From Lutraria lutraria (lineage: Eukaryota; Mollusca; Bivalvia; Venerida; Mactridae), in contig OZ026846.1 of the NCBI GenBank assembly GCA_964023205.1, positions 34,864,194 to 34,928,193 of the forward strand: a stretch of 64,000 nucleotides of DNA. Direction: 5' to 3'. How positions within the stretch are numbered: the first letter of the stretch is position 1; every line of letters begins with the position of its first letter. The notes beneath the pieces are model-generated. The model made no database searches. It was not told where the DNA came from and saw nothing but the letters and a program-made list of their open reading frames with translations. Of this stretch, positions 34,904 through 46,363 are shown one piece after another. The position numbers and the translations under genes were made by a program.

Positions 34904-36128
34904 CAATTTCAACAAGCCAAAACACCAATCTGGACTGAAACGAGTATGGTAGGCCAACATAAATGAAACTTCAATGTCATCATTTAACCCATTCATGATT
35001 CGCCAGCACATGTACTGCATTAAATAGTTGTTCTTATTTTGTCCACCACAATTGTCACAATGAAAATTTAACTTTCTAATTGAATTAACATGGTTTGATA
35101 AATAATGATTTAAATAGCTGATGGTCTCGTTAGCACCTTTACCTGTCAGATCACTTTCATTAATCAAATAGTTGACTTGTTTGGGTAGATGTTCAACGCA
35201 GATACCAAAGATTGAGCATTTCCTGGGGGACTTAAAGTACATAGGTCCTACTTGTTGGGGAGAGTATGGATATAACAAGTTCTGGGCATAATCAAATGAA
35301 ATATGAATTGGTCCCTGAATGTGTCCTTCCTTTTCATGATCTTGTAACAAGTTCCAGTAATTGTTAGATTCTTCACATTGTTGCCTGTAATAAAGTCTAC
35401 ATTCTTGGGCAAGTTTTAAATGATGTTCTTGATTTCTGAGATGAGCTGATTTTACCTCCTCATCACAATTAGCAGATTTCATGATTAAGTTATTGTTAGT
35501 TTGGCATGTGTCACACAGATCAGATGATATTTTCATACTGCAATATCAGGCAAATATTTTTTCCACAATGATTTAAACTTTGACTTGCCGACAGCTTTCA
35601 TACCAGACTCAGTAGAGCTCTTAACATATTCTCTCCATATTTGAGACTTACTGCGATCACTAGGTAGCATCATTACAGTATAATCCTTCATTTTAGGCAT
35701 CCTACCAGGTAATGGGAGACCATTGATGTCTGCATATGTACAAATAAAGTTAATAACCTTTTCTTCATCTGCTGTAGCAGTTGCATTATGTGGCATTTTG
35801 TATTTATTTCCATGAGATCTAGGAACAAGTCCATGGTTATCATAATGTTTACAAAGATTTTTTAGTCTCTTTTTCACCAATTCCATGGGAAAATAAATAT
35901 GTTGTTTTACATATTTCCTTTCCAGACAAAAGATACCTCATTGATGACCGTTTTCTAACTTTGCATTCTGTGTGCGATTTGGTCTGTTTTCTGTAACAAG
36001 ATGTGTCCCTATTTTGACTTAAATGGGCCAATATCACTATGTCTAGTTCTTCTTTTGTCATCTCAGCAGATGACAAACGAGTTTTCTCAATATCTTTCAT
36101 TCCAATTACCTGACAGCATGGTTTGTCT
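34892..36128 (-). pseudogene. DUF7869-like gene, frameshifted and truncated
   Basis: Three frames on the minus strand form one protein. 36128-35880 has 'KPCCQVIGMKDIEKTRLSS', probably entered by an acceptor near 36129. 35886-35533 has 'KNLCKHYDNHGLVPRSHGN', 'NGLPLPGRMPKMKDYTVM' and 'LPSDRSKSQIWREYV'. 35536-34892 has 'SSDLCDTCQTNNN', 'ISFDYAQNLLYPYSPQQ', 'FHCDNCGGQNKNNYLMQYM' and 'HTRFSPDWCFGLLKLKYK'. The 'HCDNCGGQNKNN' and 'PD..FG..K' phrases are typical of the DUF7869 family of mobile-element-associated proteins in invertebrates; that label is from memory. Frame breaks near 35875 and 35535, and loss of everything after the 'FGLLK' motif at 34892, make it non-functional. Confidence 0.65.
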
Positions 36129-36465
36129 GAAAAACATAAAAGAAAATAAATGTTAAGTTATTTTTATTAGTATATTTGTATGCATCAGGTAGTTGTATTA
36201 AATACAACTACCTGTATGTATATATGTTATATGTACATATTATATCTTATTTAAGATGATTAACAAGATTTCTTGTATATTATATAAATGTACACAAATT
36301 AACATACACAAATTGGCATACTAGTTTATTGGTCAAAGAAATGAATTAACAGACCATTCAAGTTTAATACTGTCACAAAGTGGATGAGCTGTAAAATTCA
36401 TATTATAATATTGGACTCAAAGTACAATAAAAAAAGCATCTCTATTCAATATTTAAAAATAAAAA

Positions 36466-36546
36466 TTCCTGCTTTCCGAGGAATCGATCTCACATCCGTC
36501 GGACTACCGAGCGAGTATACAAACCGCTGCGTTAGGCGCGCGTGAA
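36466..36546 (-). repeat. possible tRNA-like fragment
   Basis: The minus strand reads 'CGCCTAACGCAGCGGTTTG' followed ~40 nt later by GATCGATTCC, resembling weak A and B boxes. The arms do not fold into a full cloverleaf by eye, so it is at best a decayed tRNA-derived repeat. It falls in the gap between the two parts of the DUF7869-like gene. Confidence 0.2.
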
Positions 36547-36604
36547 TGTTTATCACGATATCTTATTACCGGTACGTAATATAACCAAACACCTCAAAGT
36601 TTAC

Positions 36605-36876
36605 CGCGGTCGATTTCGTCTGGTGAACTGTTCTAACTCCGTAAAATATGTTTCATCAGTCTGGTCCCATTCAATTTCCACTTCATCATCACTAGAAAAA
36701 TCCTGAATATCATTACCAAGAAGCACAGGTTGTGCTGCGAAATAATCGTTATTAACTCGCGTCACAAGATCCAAAGTTTCCTCGTCATTGTCATTCAAGT
36801 TCAGAAAACAGTGCGAAGGCAGTCTATCTTTCACGGAAGATGCTACACTAGACTGACTGGCCATTTTGGACCGCAA
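36605..36876 (-). pseudogene. acidic N-terminal exon, probably of the DUF7869-like gene
   Basis: A minus-strand ATG opens ~90 codons rich in Asp/Glu ('NDNDEETLDLVTRVNNDY', 'DFSSDDEVEIEWDQTDETYF') ending at a donor gtaaac (36599-36604). The next acceptor on this strand is near 36129, but the phase does not match (2 nt carried, 1 needed). Either an exon is missing or this is another lesion. The position and acidic character fit the 5' exon of the neighbouring pseudogene. Confidence 0.4.
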
Positions 36877-37289
36877 TATGTAAAATAGTAATAACTTCCA
36901 ACATCAAAATCGTTCATTTCAATATAGAACAAAGCCTAATGAAATAAATCATCCGATGATGCAACAGAATTTATTTATAGCTGTGTAAATTTATTTATAG
37001 CACAGCGACCTTCACCGTTTATTCAGTTACGACTTAAATATAAACACTGGCACCGGAAATTAAATATACACCGGATAATTGGTTAATTAGATCTAACTTA
37101 CATGTATTTATTTTATTCATTATTTTTGTCTGACGTACAGTGGTTACGTTAAACACTTATTTAGGCAGACATATTTTGTACGTTGTCACATGTTTTTAAC
37201 ACGCGGAGTTGATGTTTATATGTAGACTTTTGGCGTCACGTTTCTCAAAAATCACGTTTACACCCTGAAGGGCCCTTTTCGCGTGGCGG

Positions 37290-38240
37290 GTCACAATTAT
37301 AAAAGTGGGATTAATAGCGTATCAAAATGTACTGTTTATAGATGGTTCAAAGTATTTAGTAATGGCACTTAGGCTATCAAAGACTGGAACCTTTCTAGCA
37401 GACCTAAGACTGGAATCATTGATAGAAAAATTGCCGCTGTAAAGTATCTGATAGAGGATGATGCTAGATATACTGTGTGTGAGATAGCCAATTATCTGAA
37501 CTTATCAACGGGGTCAGTACACAATATCCTGACGAAGCATTTGGAATTAAGGAAGATTTGTTCAAGATGGGTGCCACATCTGCTCAGTGAGGATCAAACA
37601 AGCGAGGGAGTACAGTGTGCAATAGAAACACCGAAACACAATAAAGAATTATACTCAAGGAAACTTGATGAGTTGATTACGGGTGATGAAACATGGATAT
37701 ACGACTTTGAGCAACAGAGATGCTTAAATAATAAACAATGGTTTCATAAGGCCCAGCCTAGGCCCATAATTGCTGAGAGAACCAGGAGTGCGAAGAAAGT
37801 CATGTATGCTATAATCTTTAATTCTCAAGGCACTGGGGTGCAAGGTCCGGTTCTATGTGGCAAAACTATTACTGGAAAGTTTTATCGGGACAATGTCCTG
37901 AAACGTGTAAAAACATTTTATAAAAAATGTCACCCTAGAACGGGTTTATGAGGATTGTATCTAATACATAATAATGCTTCTTTCCATAAATTCGACTCTG
38001 AAGAAATTTCTTGATGCTGAAAAAGTGATATAAGTAAGACACCCTCCCTATTGTCCTGATATTAGTCCGTGTGACTTTCCTATTCCCTGAAGTGAAAAAA
38101 CAACTTTCTGGGCGGTGTTTTGCATCACGGAGTTCGGTTGGAAGCGCATTGTACCAGTATCTCTTGGGTATACCAAAGGGAGACTACTCTGGGGCATTTA
38201 GGAGGTGGAAAAAACGGCTTGAAAAATGTATTTGGGTTGA
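37290..38240 (+). pseudogene. mariner transposase pseudogene (D34D type)
   Basis: Reads from 'VYRWFKVFSNGT' through an in-frame TAG (37370-37372). 37475-37951 then has an HTH ('CEIANYLNLSTGSVHNILTK'), the first catalytic Asp in 'ITGDETWIYDFEQQ', and 'GKTITGKFYRDNVLKRVK'. After a stop and frame changes the second catalytic position reads 'LIHNNASFHK', where mariners have HDNA, so the Asp is Asn. 'HPPYCPDISPCDF' keeps the third Asp. The C-terminus at 38080-38240 has 'KKQLSGRCFASRSSVGSALY'. The family is secure; the copy is dead. The intact ends were not located. Confidence 0.85.
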
Positions 38241-38359
38241 TGGAGTTACTTTGAATGATTACAGTACAATAAAATACGATAGCTATTGTTGTTTTTCTGA
38301 AATCGCATTAGTATCAGAACTTTTTGAACTCCCCTCGTATAACGAGAAATGCCGGTGAA

Positions 38360-39040
38360 AATAATAAGCTGAAATTATTCTGTAAAAAAAAAAGACAACA
38401 TTTACTGGTGTAATGAGTGTAAAAATATGTATACTGTATATTATCTCCAGTATGCGCAGACATTTATTGAATGTCGAGCATTAGGAGTAATTTAAGTATT
38501 TCGAATTTCATGTGTTTGAAATGCACTTACTATCTTAATAACCTGTCAGAATACCAAATAATTAGAGAACAATTAATAGCCTTGTCTAGATAAATTGTCC
38601 ACTTAAAATATCTATAATTTTGAACATCAAGACAAACTATGATTAGTTTGAAAACTATTTCATTCTTATTAACCGTCACTATTTTAACTAGGACCAGTTT
38701 TTCCCTGTAGATGGCAGAAAGTCATTTAATTATTCCTGTACCAGAGTTTTTTTCGTTATAGTTCATACGCTATACAACTATAGAACTTTTCTGTCAACTA
38801 ATTGTGCAGCAAAAAGCTACTCAAGACCGAACAATAACTATGTTTTTATCTATGAAAAAGAATGTGTCGGGAACTGTAAAAGTGGTGATAACTGGATAAT
38901 CGCTTCTTTTGCCCACCAGAGATATTACAAACTGATAACAGGTGCGCGTGACATCATGGTGATGTTCCCTATATTGATCCAAGGTAGCAATTAATTAACT
39001 TGGGTTTAACATTACAACCTTAATAATTCATTATATCATA
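38360..39040. other. non-coding, no gene seen
   Basis: AT-rich sequence after the mariner remnant; nothing recognisable. Confidence 0.4.
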
Positions 39041-39832
39041 CAGGGCAACCTCCCTAGAGCGGCCCTCTCTTAAACAACCTTCCTTCAACAACAGAATGAT
39101 TTTTCCCACTGCACAATTTAAAGACATTGAACAGCTACTATATAAGTGACCCCCCCCCCCCCCCCCAATCCACATGAGGTCTAATCTCTTAATTGTTTTA
39201 TTGCCCCAATGGGATTAATTCTGAAACTATTTTTTTACAAGATATCTATTATAATCTTTAAACTGACCATGTTTATACAGGTACTGCTTGAGAAAATATA
39301 TTGGTTAGAAATATTTAACAGGTATAAAAGGTGTTAGAATACGTTAGTATTAATTTTACAAAATGGATGTTTAATTTATCAAAATCATCCAGACCTAACT
39401 AATTGGTGTGAGATGCATATATTTGCTAATCTGTTTGAAGCGTTGAGCATTTATTTGAGTAATTAATTTCTTTAATCATATTAAATGAGCTGTCTTATTC
39501 TTAATATTTTTCATTTAATATAAACATACTTTCAGTAATAATTTATATTTTTAATCAAACGTTGAATCAATTTAAGTATCTATACAGTAGCTATATATTA
39601 GCCATAAATTTATACGACTGATTATGTAGTTAGAAGCTAGTCTATCAATGACCCTGTCAGTTTTATTGGTACCCTACTGTAAAATATACAAGACTGCTGG
39701 GTCTTAGTCACATGCCTAGCATTCCTGGTTCAATGTCTTTAACTAATAATTTAACCTCTCAGAAGCAACAACCTCTTAACAACAACATAATTTTGCTACT
39801 CCCAAAGGGTGTTACTTTGGAGAGGTACACTG
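39041..39832. mobile_element. TA-flanked MITE of the CAACCTC family, with a ~600 bp internal gain
   Basis: The left end CAGGGCAACCTCCCTAGAGC follows TA at 39039-39040. The right end, reverse complement CAGTGTACCTCTCC, precedes TA at 39833-39834. The right portion (39745-39832) and left portion match the compact copy at 40022-40197. The middle, with a 17 C run at 39150-39166, is extra. It may be a MITE split by a later insertion. Confidence 0.5.
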
Positions 39833-40021
39833 TACATAAAATGCAAGAATCAGGTACATGAATGCAATAATGGTTGTTATCTTAGGTATGACTCAATTTT
39901 ATAGCAGTTGCTTTGTTTTCTTTTTGTTAATTGATAATTAAATATATAATTTGTACAGCTGTCCATGATGTTTTTAATTCTTCATGGTTTATAGGATTTT
40001 GTAAATACTTATTTTATTGTA

Positions 40022-40197
40022 CAGCACAACCTCTCCAGAGTGGCCCTATCTTGAGCAACAACCTCCCTTCTACAACAGTATGAGTTTTACCCACTGAATG
40101 ATTTAAGAATTTATTTAATCTCTTTAGAGCAACAACCTCTCATCAGCAACATAATTTTGCTACTCCCAAAGGGTGCTGTTTTGGAAAGGTTGTATTG
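40022..40197. mobile_element. TA-flanked MITE of the CAACCTC family, compact copy
   Basis: The left end CAGCACAACCTCTCCA and the right-end complement CAATACAACCTTTCCA pair, with TA at 40020-40021 and 40198-40199. The interior shares 'gcaacataattttgctactc' with 39041-39832 and the reverse of 5096-5191. Confidence 0.7.
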
Positions 40198-40199
40198 TA

Positions 40200-41370
40200 T
40201 CTATCTCCAGGAAACACAGACTTGTAACTTTCTGTTCTGAATTAGTATGAATTCACACTTTTTATTTATCAATTGGATTCTGGGAGGTGAAATATATTCA
40301 TATTTCGTATCAATTTGTTCTTAATTTAATGTAGGTTAAGATGCATATGATTATGTATTATTTGATTAAGTGATTTCTTCATAAAATGGATATTTTACTT
40401 CTTTTGCTTGAGAAGTTAAGTGTGGATAGCTTACAAAGACAATTAAAGTATAAACCTGGAAGGTGTAAGTTCATAGTTCACCTTGTGTTTATAGCAGGTA
40501 TTTTTCTATTGAAAAAGTCACACTTGCTGTTGAAGATTTTGTCATTTGAATCACAATTGTAAAAAAGACTTTTATTGGTGAATATTGTAAACATTCAAAT
40601 TATTTTTGATAAGCTTGTCATTGATTGGTCAACAAAGGGTCCTGACCTATCAGATTCACTCAGGTTTTAGCAGGAAGTGACCCTAGGTTTTGGTGTAGTC
40701 AGGGTAACAAATATTGAAAGTTGTACTTTGTTTATTTATTTTACTGTTTTTTAAGGATATTGGATTTGTTGTAAGTAGTTTTTGTTGATTCTGTTTTGAA
40801 CTTTCTTCTGCTCATACTTTGCAATGAAGATTTACCAAATGATGGCAGTTAAAGAATAATTTTTCAGTTTAGAATTGTGTATAGCTTACAAGTTTCATTG
40901 TTGTGAGTTTGACCCTGGTGCACACTGTGACAAATTTGACTGAAGATATTACATCCTAATAGTATGTTCCTCCACCTCTGAATTATGTGGGGTACATAGC
41001 TTGGCAGTAGCTTGCAGATAGAATGAGGTAAATATTGATTAAGGCCTAATTAAATGAAGTCCAGGGAAGCTGGTTCGGGATTACTGCCTTCTACGATATA
41101 ACTGAAATAATGTTGAAAATGGTGTTTAATTTGATGAAATGAATAAATAAAACCTGTTTTTGTTCAAATTTATTTTTAGCTACACAATTTAGGTGTGTAA
41201 TTCTCCTGATTTGATTTAAGCTTATAAATGTAAACATTAATTACTTTGTGTGTTCTTCATGTGTATGATTGTTGTTTTCACATTTTAACTTTATTTTGAG
41301 TTTAATGTGGAATAACTCAGTATTTATTTTTATGCGTTTGAAGTGATGTATTATGTTAAGGTGCTGGCGT
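40200..41370. other. non-coding, no gene seen
   Basis: AT-rich sequence without supported exon or repeat. It may be upstream sequence of the candidate exon at 42710. Confidence 0.35.
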
Positions 41371-41389
41371 GCATCTATCTGTCCATCAG

Positions 41390-41700
41390 TAATTCCGTGT
41401 CTGCTCTGTTACTCTTTAGCTCCTTGAAGGTTTTAGAAGAAACATTGCTGAAATGATGATCAGATCTAGATGACATGCACAGCACATTTTTCGGAAGGCT
41501 AACATCAAGGTCAAGGTCACACTTAGGATTGATGGTCATATGAATTGTGTCCGCTCTGTAACTCTTTAAGCCTGTGTGCAAAGGATTTTTAAGAAACTAC
41601 TCAAATGTTCACCACATTGAGATGAAGTGCAGGTTCCATGTTTTGGAAGGCTTACTTCAGGGCAATACTTAAGGGGTCAAAGGTCATATGCACGAAAAGT
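41390..41700 (+). repeat. ~150 bp tandem repeat, two diverged units
   Basis: 'gtgtctgctctgttactctt' at about 41397 recurs as 'gtgtccgctctgtaactctt' at about 41546, each followed by 'tttta.aagaaac', 'tgttcaccac' or 'aatgatgatc' and 'ttttggaaggct'. It is related to the 9899-10400 array. Confidence 0.6.
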
Positions 41701-41788
41701 ACTCCCAAAAATGTTTTTACAGTATCAATTATACCATTGGGCATGTTTTGCTCCACATTAGAGTGCTTCGGTCTGGTTTATTTTTATA

Positions 41789-42650
41789 ATGCCCCGACAT
41801 CGATAGATCAGGGGGCATATTGTTTTTGGTCTCTCTGTTTGTCTGTCTGTTTGTACCAAACTTTAACCTTGCCTAAAAAATCAAAACACCTTCACCTACA
41901 TTCATCAAACTTCGTATGTAGGTTCCTCATGACAACCTCTACAGGACCTGTGCATTTTCAGGTCAGTAGGTCAAAGGTCAAAGTCACAGGGTCATTGTGT
42001 TTAACTTTAAAACAATTCCGACATTTCTTTTAGGATACTACTCCTACATATTTCATGGGATTTTGACGTCACTTTCACAGACTTGTTGTTACCAAAAATG
42101 CCCACACATATATTCCGGGTTTTGTGATTCGATCATTTTTGACGGAATTATGGCACTTTGTTTATTTTGTGTGATTGTAACAGCGAAATACTCTTGTTTC
42201 CTTGTTTTCTCAAGGGATTTTGATAAAACTTTCATGGAACTATTGTTATCGAGATACCCAATGCAAGTTGTAAGGGTTTTATGATTCAATAAATTTTGAC
42301 GGAATTATGGCCCTTTGTTCATTTTGTGCATATGTTATATATAGAGAAATACTCTTTTGTTTGCAAATACTTCTGTATCTCTCAAGGGATTTTTACCAAA
42401 CTTTGATAGAACTATTGTCACCAAGTTCACCAGCACATATTGTCAGGGTTTTGTGATTCGATAGTTTTTAGCAGATTTAGGGCCCTTTGTTTGCCTGTAC
42501 CAAACTTTAACCTTGCGTATAAAATCAAAACGCTACCACCTGCAATCATCAAACTTCATATCTTGGTTCATCATGACAATCTCTACAGGACCTGTGCATT
42601 TTCAAAAAGGGCAATCGGAGGGGGCATGGTGTTTATAAAACACATCTAGT
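41789..42650 (+). mobile_element. pearl-like element with CCCC/GGGG ends
   Basis: It opens with GCCCCgacat...cagGGGGCATATTG and a tgtctg tract. It closes with GGGGGCATGGTGTTTataAAACACATCTAG. Two to three diverged ~165 bp units lie inside ('gattcgat.attttt.acgga', 'ggcactttgttt', 'tctcaagggattt' near 42057, 42215 and 42385). The end hairpin is the same as in the 2,025 bp array units ('gggggcattggtgtttcaca'). Confidence 0.6.
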
Positions 42651-42709
42651 TATTCCATATACATGTAACATGTATACAAATATTCATGTAAGCAATTTAT
42701 ATTTTTCAG

Positions 42710-42763
42710 TAAACAAAGATGAAGATTACAGGTAAGCATCCTGTGGCAGCCACTGGACAAGAG
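42710..42763 (+). CDS. candidate first coding exon of an unidentified gene
   Basis: An acceptor 'atttttcag' precedes and a consensus donor gtaagt follows. From the ATG at 42719 the exon reads MKITGKHPVAATGQE, 15 codons, phase 0. An internal gtaagc at 42733 could compete as a donor. No downstream exon is identified before the tandem array, so the gene, if real, may continue beyond it. Family unknown. Confidence 0.3.
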
Positions 42764-42764
42764 G

Positions 42765-44518
42765 TAAGTGCTCAAGTTCTAAATCAGCCCTATAGCATTA
42801 CCAGTTTCAGATGACAAAATTCCATCGAAATCTGTTGCGTCAAGTGTGCCACCGGGGGTATATGTGTTTATTGAATGCAGGGTCTTGCGCTTGAAATAAT
42901 TATAAATAACATAAAAGAAAATTGAACTTTACAATACACTTTTTGTACACTTCCTTCTACAGTTGATTCTCATTATGTCAACTTCACCTATAGGAAAATT
43001 TTGTTTATGACAAACTGTTCCTTGCGTTGCCGACTTTTTTGTTTTGATTTCTATATGCATACATTCAATTTTGTTTGTGTCGCACTTGAATATTAATTTG
43101 TCCACATGACTCTAATAAGAATGTAGTTTTATATATTTATGTCAAAGATAGTGCTGATCACTTTCACGCTTATTGTAACATTACGCTGATTAAACTGAAG
43201 GCTCAATAAGATTAGCATATGAATAATCAAAGTGCTGAAAGCACTGAGGTATTCACTACTGATTGAAGTATTTATGTGCTTGTGATTTTGAGAAATTGTG
43301 TAGAACAAAGCCAGTGAGGCCAGTGGTTTGTAGGATTATCAATATTACACATATATTACATATAAACAAGCTTTGCTACGGACGATTCTATTTCTATTAA
43401 TTAGGCCTGGGCCATTGTTTTATTACGTGACCGTCAGCCATTACAGATGTGAAAGTTCCAATTACTAATAATCAGTATTTGCTAATGGAGTGGTGTTTAT
43501 GAATATACCTGTAAATAAATATCCATGGTTTGATTCTCGTGGATTGTAGAGTTTAAACTGGCCTGTAGACTTGCGTAAACCATTGGATGAGCTGAAAACT
43601 ATTTTTTGTAGCGCTTGAACAGGAACTGAAAGTTCTCAGGTTTTTCACGGTTGAACAGGAACTGAAAGTTCTCAGTTTTTTCACGTCCGATCTGAACTGT
43701 TTCTGAAATATGTTAAGACTGTATTCGTCTGCTGCTACGCAGCAGCAAATACAATCAAACCACTGGAAGTACTGTCAGAAACGAAAGTTAAAATGTTATT
43801 GATAATATTTGGTAGATTTGTGTTAGATAATACCAAAAATCTCAAACAACTCTAGGCCTCAATGTTACAAACTCAAATGTATTTATTGTTTGGACTAATA
43901 ATTTCCTCAAAAGAGTCAGTTTTGGCTCAGTGTAATAAAGACATTTTGGTAAAGGTCCACTGTTAAAGTTGAAAGTAAACTCATACCTCCACTTCCTGTT
44001 CACTGTAAAACCCATCTGACTCTTAATACTTTGTAATTATATGTAATAATACAGTTAGTGTCTCCTTCATTAGGGTTAACTCTTAAGCAATGCTAGGGGT
44101 CCTGTGTTGAAATAATTCATAAAACACCCCAAATTCAGTCAAACGGGCTGATTATAATTCTGTATTAATGACAATTCATTTATGTTGAAGTTGTTTTTAT
44201 GCAAACCCATCTTGCAAATAAGAAATTCATTTCGCGATATTGAGCTACTCCATTCTGTACTTTATGTCTGTCCAGTAGGTGGAGTTATGATAAACTGGTG
44301 TTCTCCATCTGTTAGTGTCTTTTAGCGATTCCCTTGTGTATAGTGGCAATGCACACTATTTATATTCTTTATGAATGAATCATTTGTGTGGATCATCATT
44401 ATGAATGAAACTTTTGTGCCGATGAATACTGAATTATTAAACTCAATAATAGTACAGTTTGAAATGCCATGACAATGTAATAATTCAAAATGAACATAAT
44501 CCTGCAATATATCCAACT
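42765..44518. other. non-coding with one short tandem duplication
   Basis: 43615-43650 and 43651-43686 are a 36 bp tandem duplication ('ttgaacaggaactgaaagtt...'). No gene or larger repeat is seen. Confidence 0.45.
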
Positions 44519-44524
44519 TGTATC

Positions 44525-44773
44525 CAGGGCTCGACACTAACTTATCTTCCATGGTGGACCAGAGGACCACCTGCTTTCGAAACCTGCTGGTCCAACAGAA
44601 TTTCTGGTGGTCCTTCTGCCAATTAATATGTTATTTGTTTATTTACAGTAAAATATTGATACTCCTTCTAGAATTTTCAGTGGTCCATTGGACCATTCAA
44701 ATTCCATGAGTTAATGGTCCTGCACAAAAACCACTGGTCTCGGACCAGCTGACCGGTGTTAGTGTTGACCCTG
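44525..44773. mobile_element. 249 bp TIR element with 6 bp target duplication
   Basis: The left end CAGGGCTCGACACTAAC and the reverse complement of the right end CAGGGTCAACACTAAC form the inverted repeats. TGTATC directly flanks both ends (44519-44524, 44774-44779). The termini look hAT-like, but hAT elements normally duplicate 8 bp, so the family is open. The interior is rich in 'ggtcca'/'tggacc' words. Confidence 0.65.
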
Positions 44774-44779
44774 TGTATC

Positions 44780-46363
44780 ATAACAGCAATTGGTAGAGTT
44801 ATACAACCAGTGGTACTATTTTCAACATGAATGTATGGAGTAGATGTGTCACGTTTTTGTTAATATAAAACTGGGTGTATTTTAGAAGCTCTCGCTTAAA
44901 AAAAAACATAGACTTAGACTTATATTGAAAATCATAATAGATATCTAACTCTGAATTAAAGTAATGGTTGGTATGTTATTTTAGAGTTTCTCTTGAAAAT
45001 TGAGTATGATTACAAGCCACCATTGATATTGTTGAGTTGTAATCTTAATCAAAGTACTGAAGGTACTGTCGGAACTTGATTTTTTTCATATGAGACAAGT
45101 CACTGGTGTTGCTCGCAACACAACAATGACTGTTAGAAGAAATCCTAAATTAGGAACTGTACAGTTGATGGATATTCATGCTTAGGAATTAACATACACC
45201 ATCTCAATATTGCCATATATTTATGTACATATTCTGATATTCATGTTCTAAATTCCATCAACCTAGCATGATGGTTATCTAAGTTATCAGATGTTTCGAG
45301 TTTTAGCCCATTATCCAGTCTTTAATTATTCGAATCCATCAGTACCAAAATAAGCACTGTTGCTGTCGTGTTTACTGATTTAATACATACTGAAAAGCTC
45401 TTCAAAACGCTCCATTTTAATAATATATCTTGATTATGACCACATATCACTTTAATTAAATGCACACTACAGTGTTAGAGACGAATTAAAATCGACCTAT
45501 ATAATTCTTTTAGTGATAATCTGCTTTTGAAGAGTTTTTCAATTTTCCATGTTTGTAGTTCCATACTCGGAACAAAATTGCTATCGATAATAGCAGAGAC
45601 GTATAATACATCTCTGATAATAGAAATGAACTGACATAAACCACTATCGATTGACTAATCGTAGTTTAAGATTTTTTCAGAAAATCTACATAATTGGTAT
45701 GTGAATTATATTCAAACTTGATGATCAAGATGTTGGGCTCTATATGACAGGTTTTGAAGTGAAAGTATATTATAAAAGTTTATTGTAAAAAATTATAGCT
45801 ATTTGGAAACGAGCCATTATACTGCGATATTTGCCAATCTCGCTACGGAATATACCGACATCGCACCATTTCATTAGTTCCATTACGATCCTTCTGTCTT
45901 TACACCAAAATACCCTTCACACACTGTGAACCAACATAATAATTGCAAACTTCACAATTACTGTTATTTCTTTGCAAATTTATGTGTACCGCCATTCTGG
46001 TCTCTGCACTTCGACGGGAAAACCCCACATTCTATTTTTAGAATTTATCCAACTATATATAGCTCTAGCCGATAGTATAGATCGATAAGCATTATGGATA
46101 TAAACCTTAACACTGATAAAAAAGTAACATATAAGACATACATCAATAGAGAAATTACTGACCTACTGAACGAAAACCGAAAGTAGAACTATTTTATCCT
46201 AAACTAGTTGGTTTCCGTCCCCAATCTTACAGCACACAAGAGAGTGGGAATGGGAACCATGACAGTTATGGAGCTCACGGCATTTTAGTAAGTCACAGAT
46301 AGCAAAAATGATGTTCGCTTGATAAAAAAATCTTCTACATTTCAACACATTTCAACCATTCTG
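44780..46363. other. non-coding stretch before the tandem array
   Basis: AT-rich. Near 46300-46363 the sequence begins to resemble the upstream part of the LINE reading frame, but it is too diverged to call. Confidence 0.35.

Noticed and set aside
34904..34966. Continuation of the HECT fragment to the stop at 34966
   Set aside because: These codons are the antisense of the DUF7869-like gene and do not resemble a HECT domain.
36466..36546. A functional tRNA gene
   Set aside because: No full cloverleaf can be drawn and the box matches are weak; kept only as a low-confidence tRNA-like fragment.
41638..42284. Two overlapping frames of 131 and 95 codons
   Set aside because: They run through tandem core repeats of a pearl-like element; the apparent peptides follow the repeat, not a gene.
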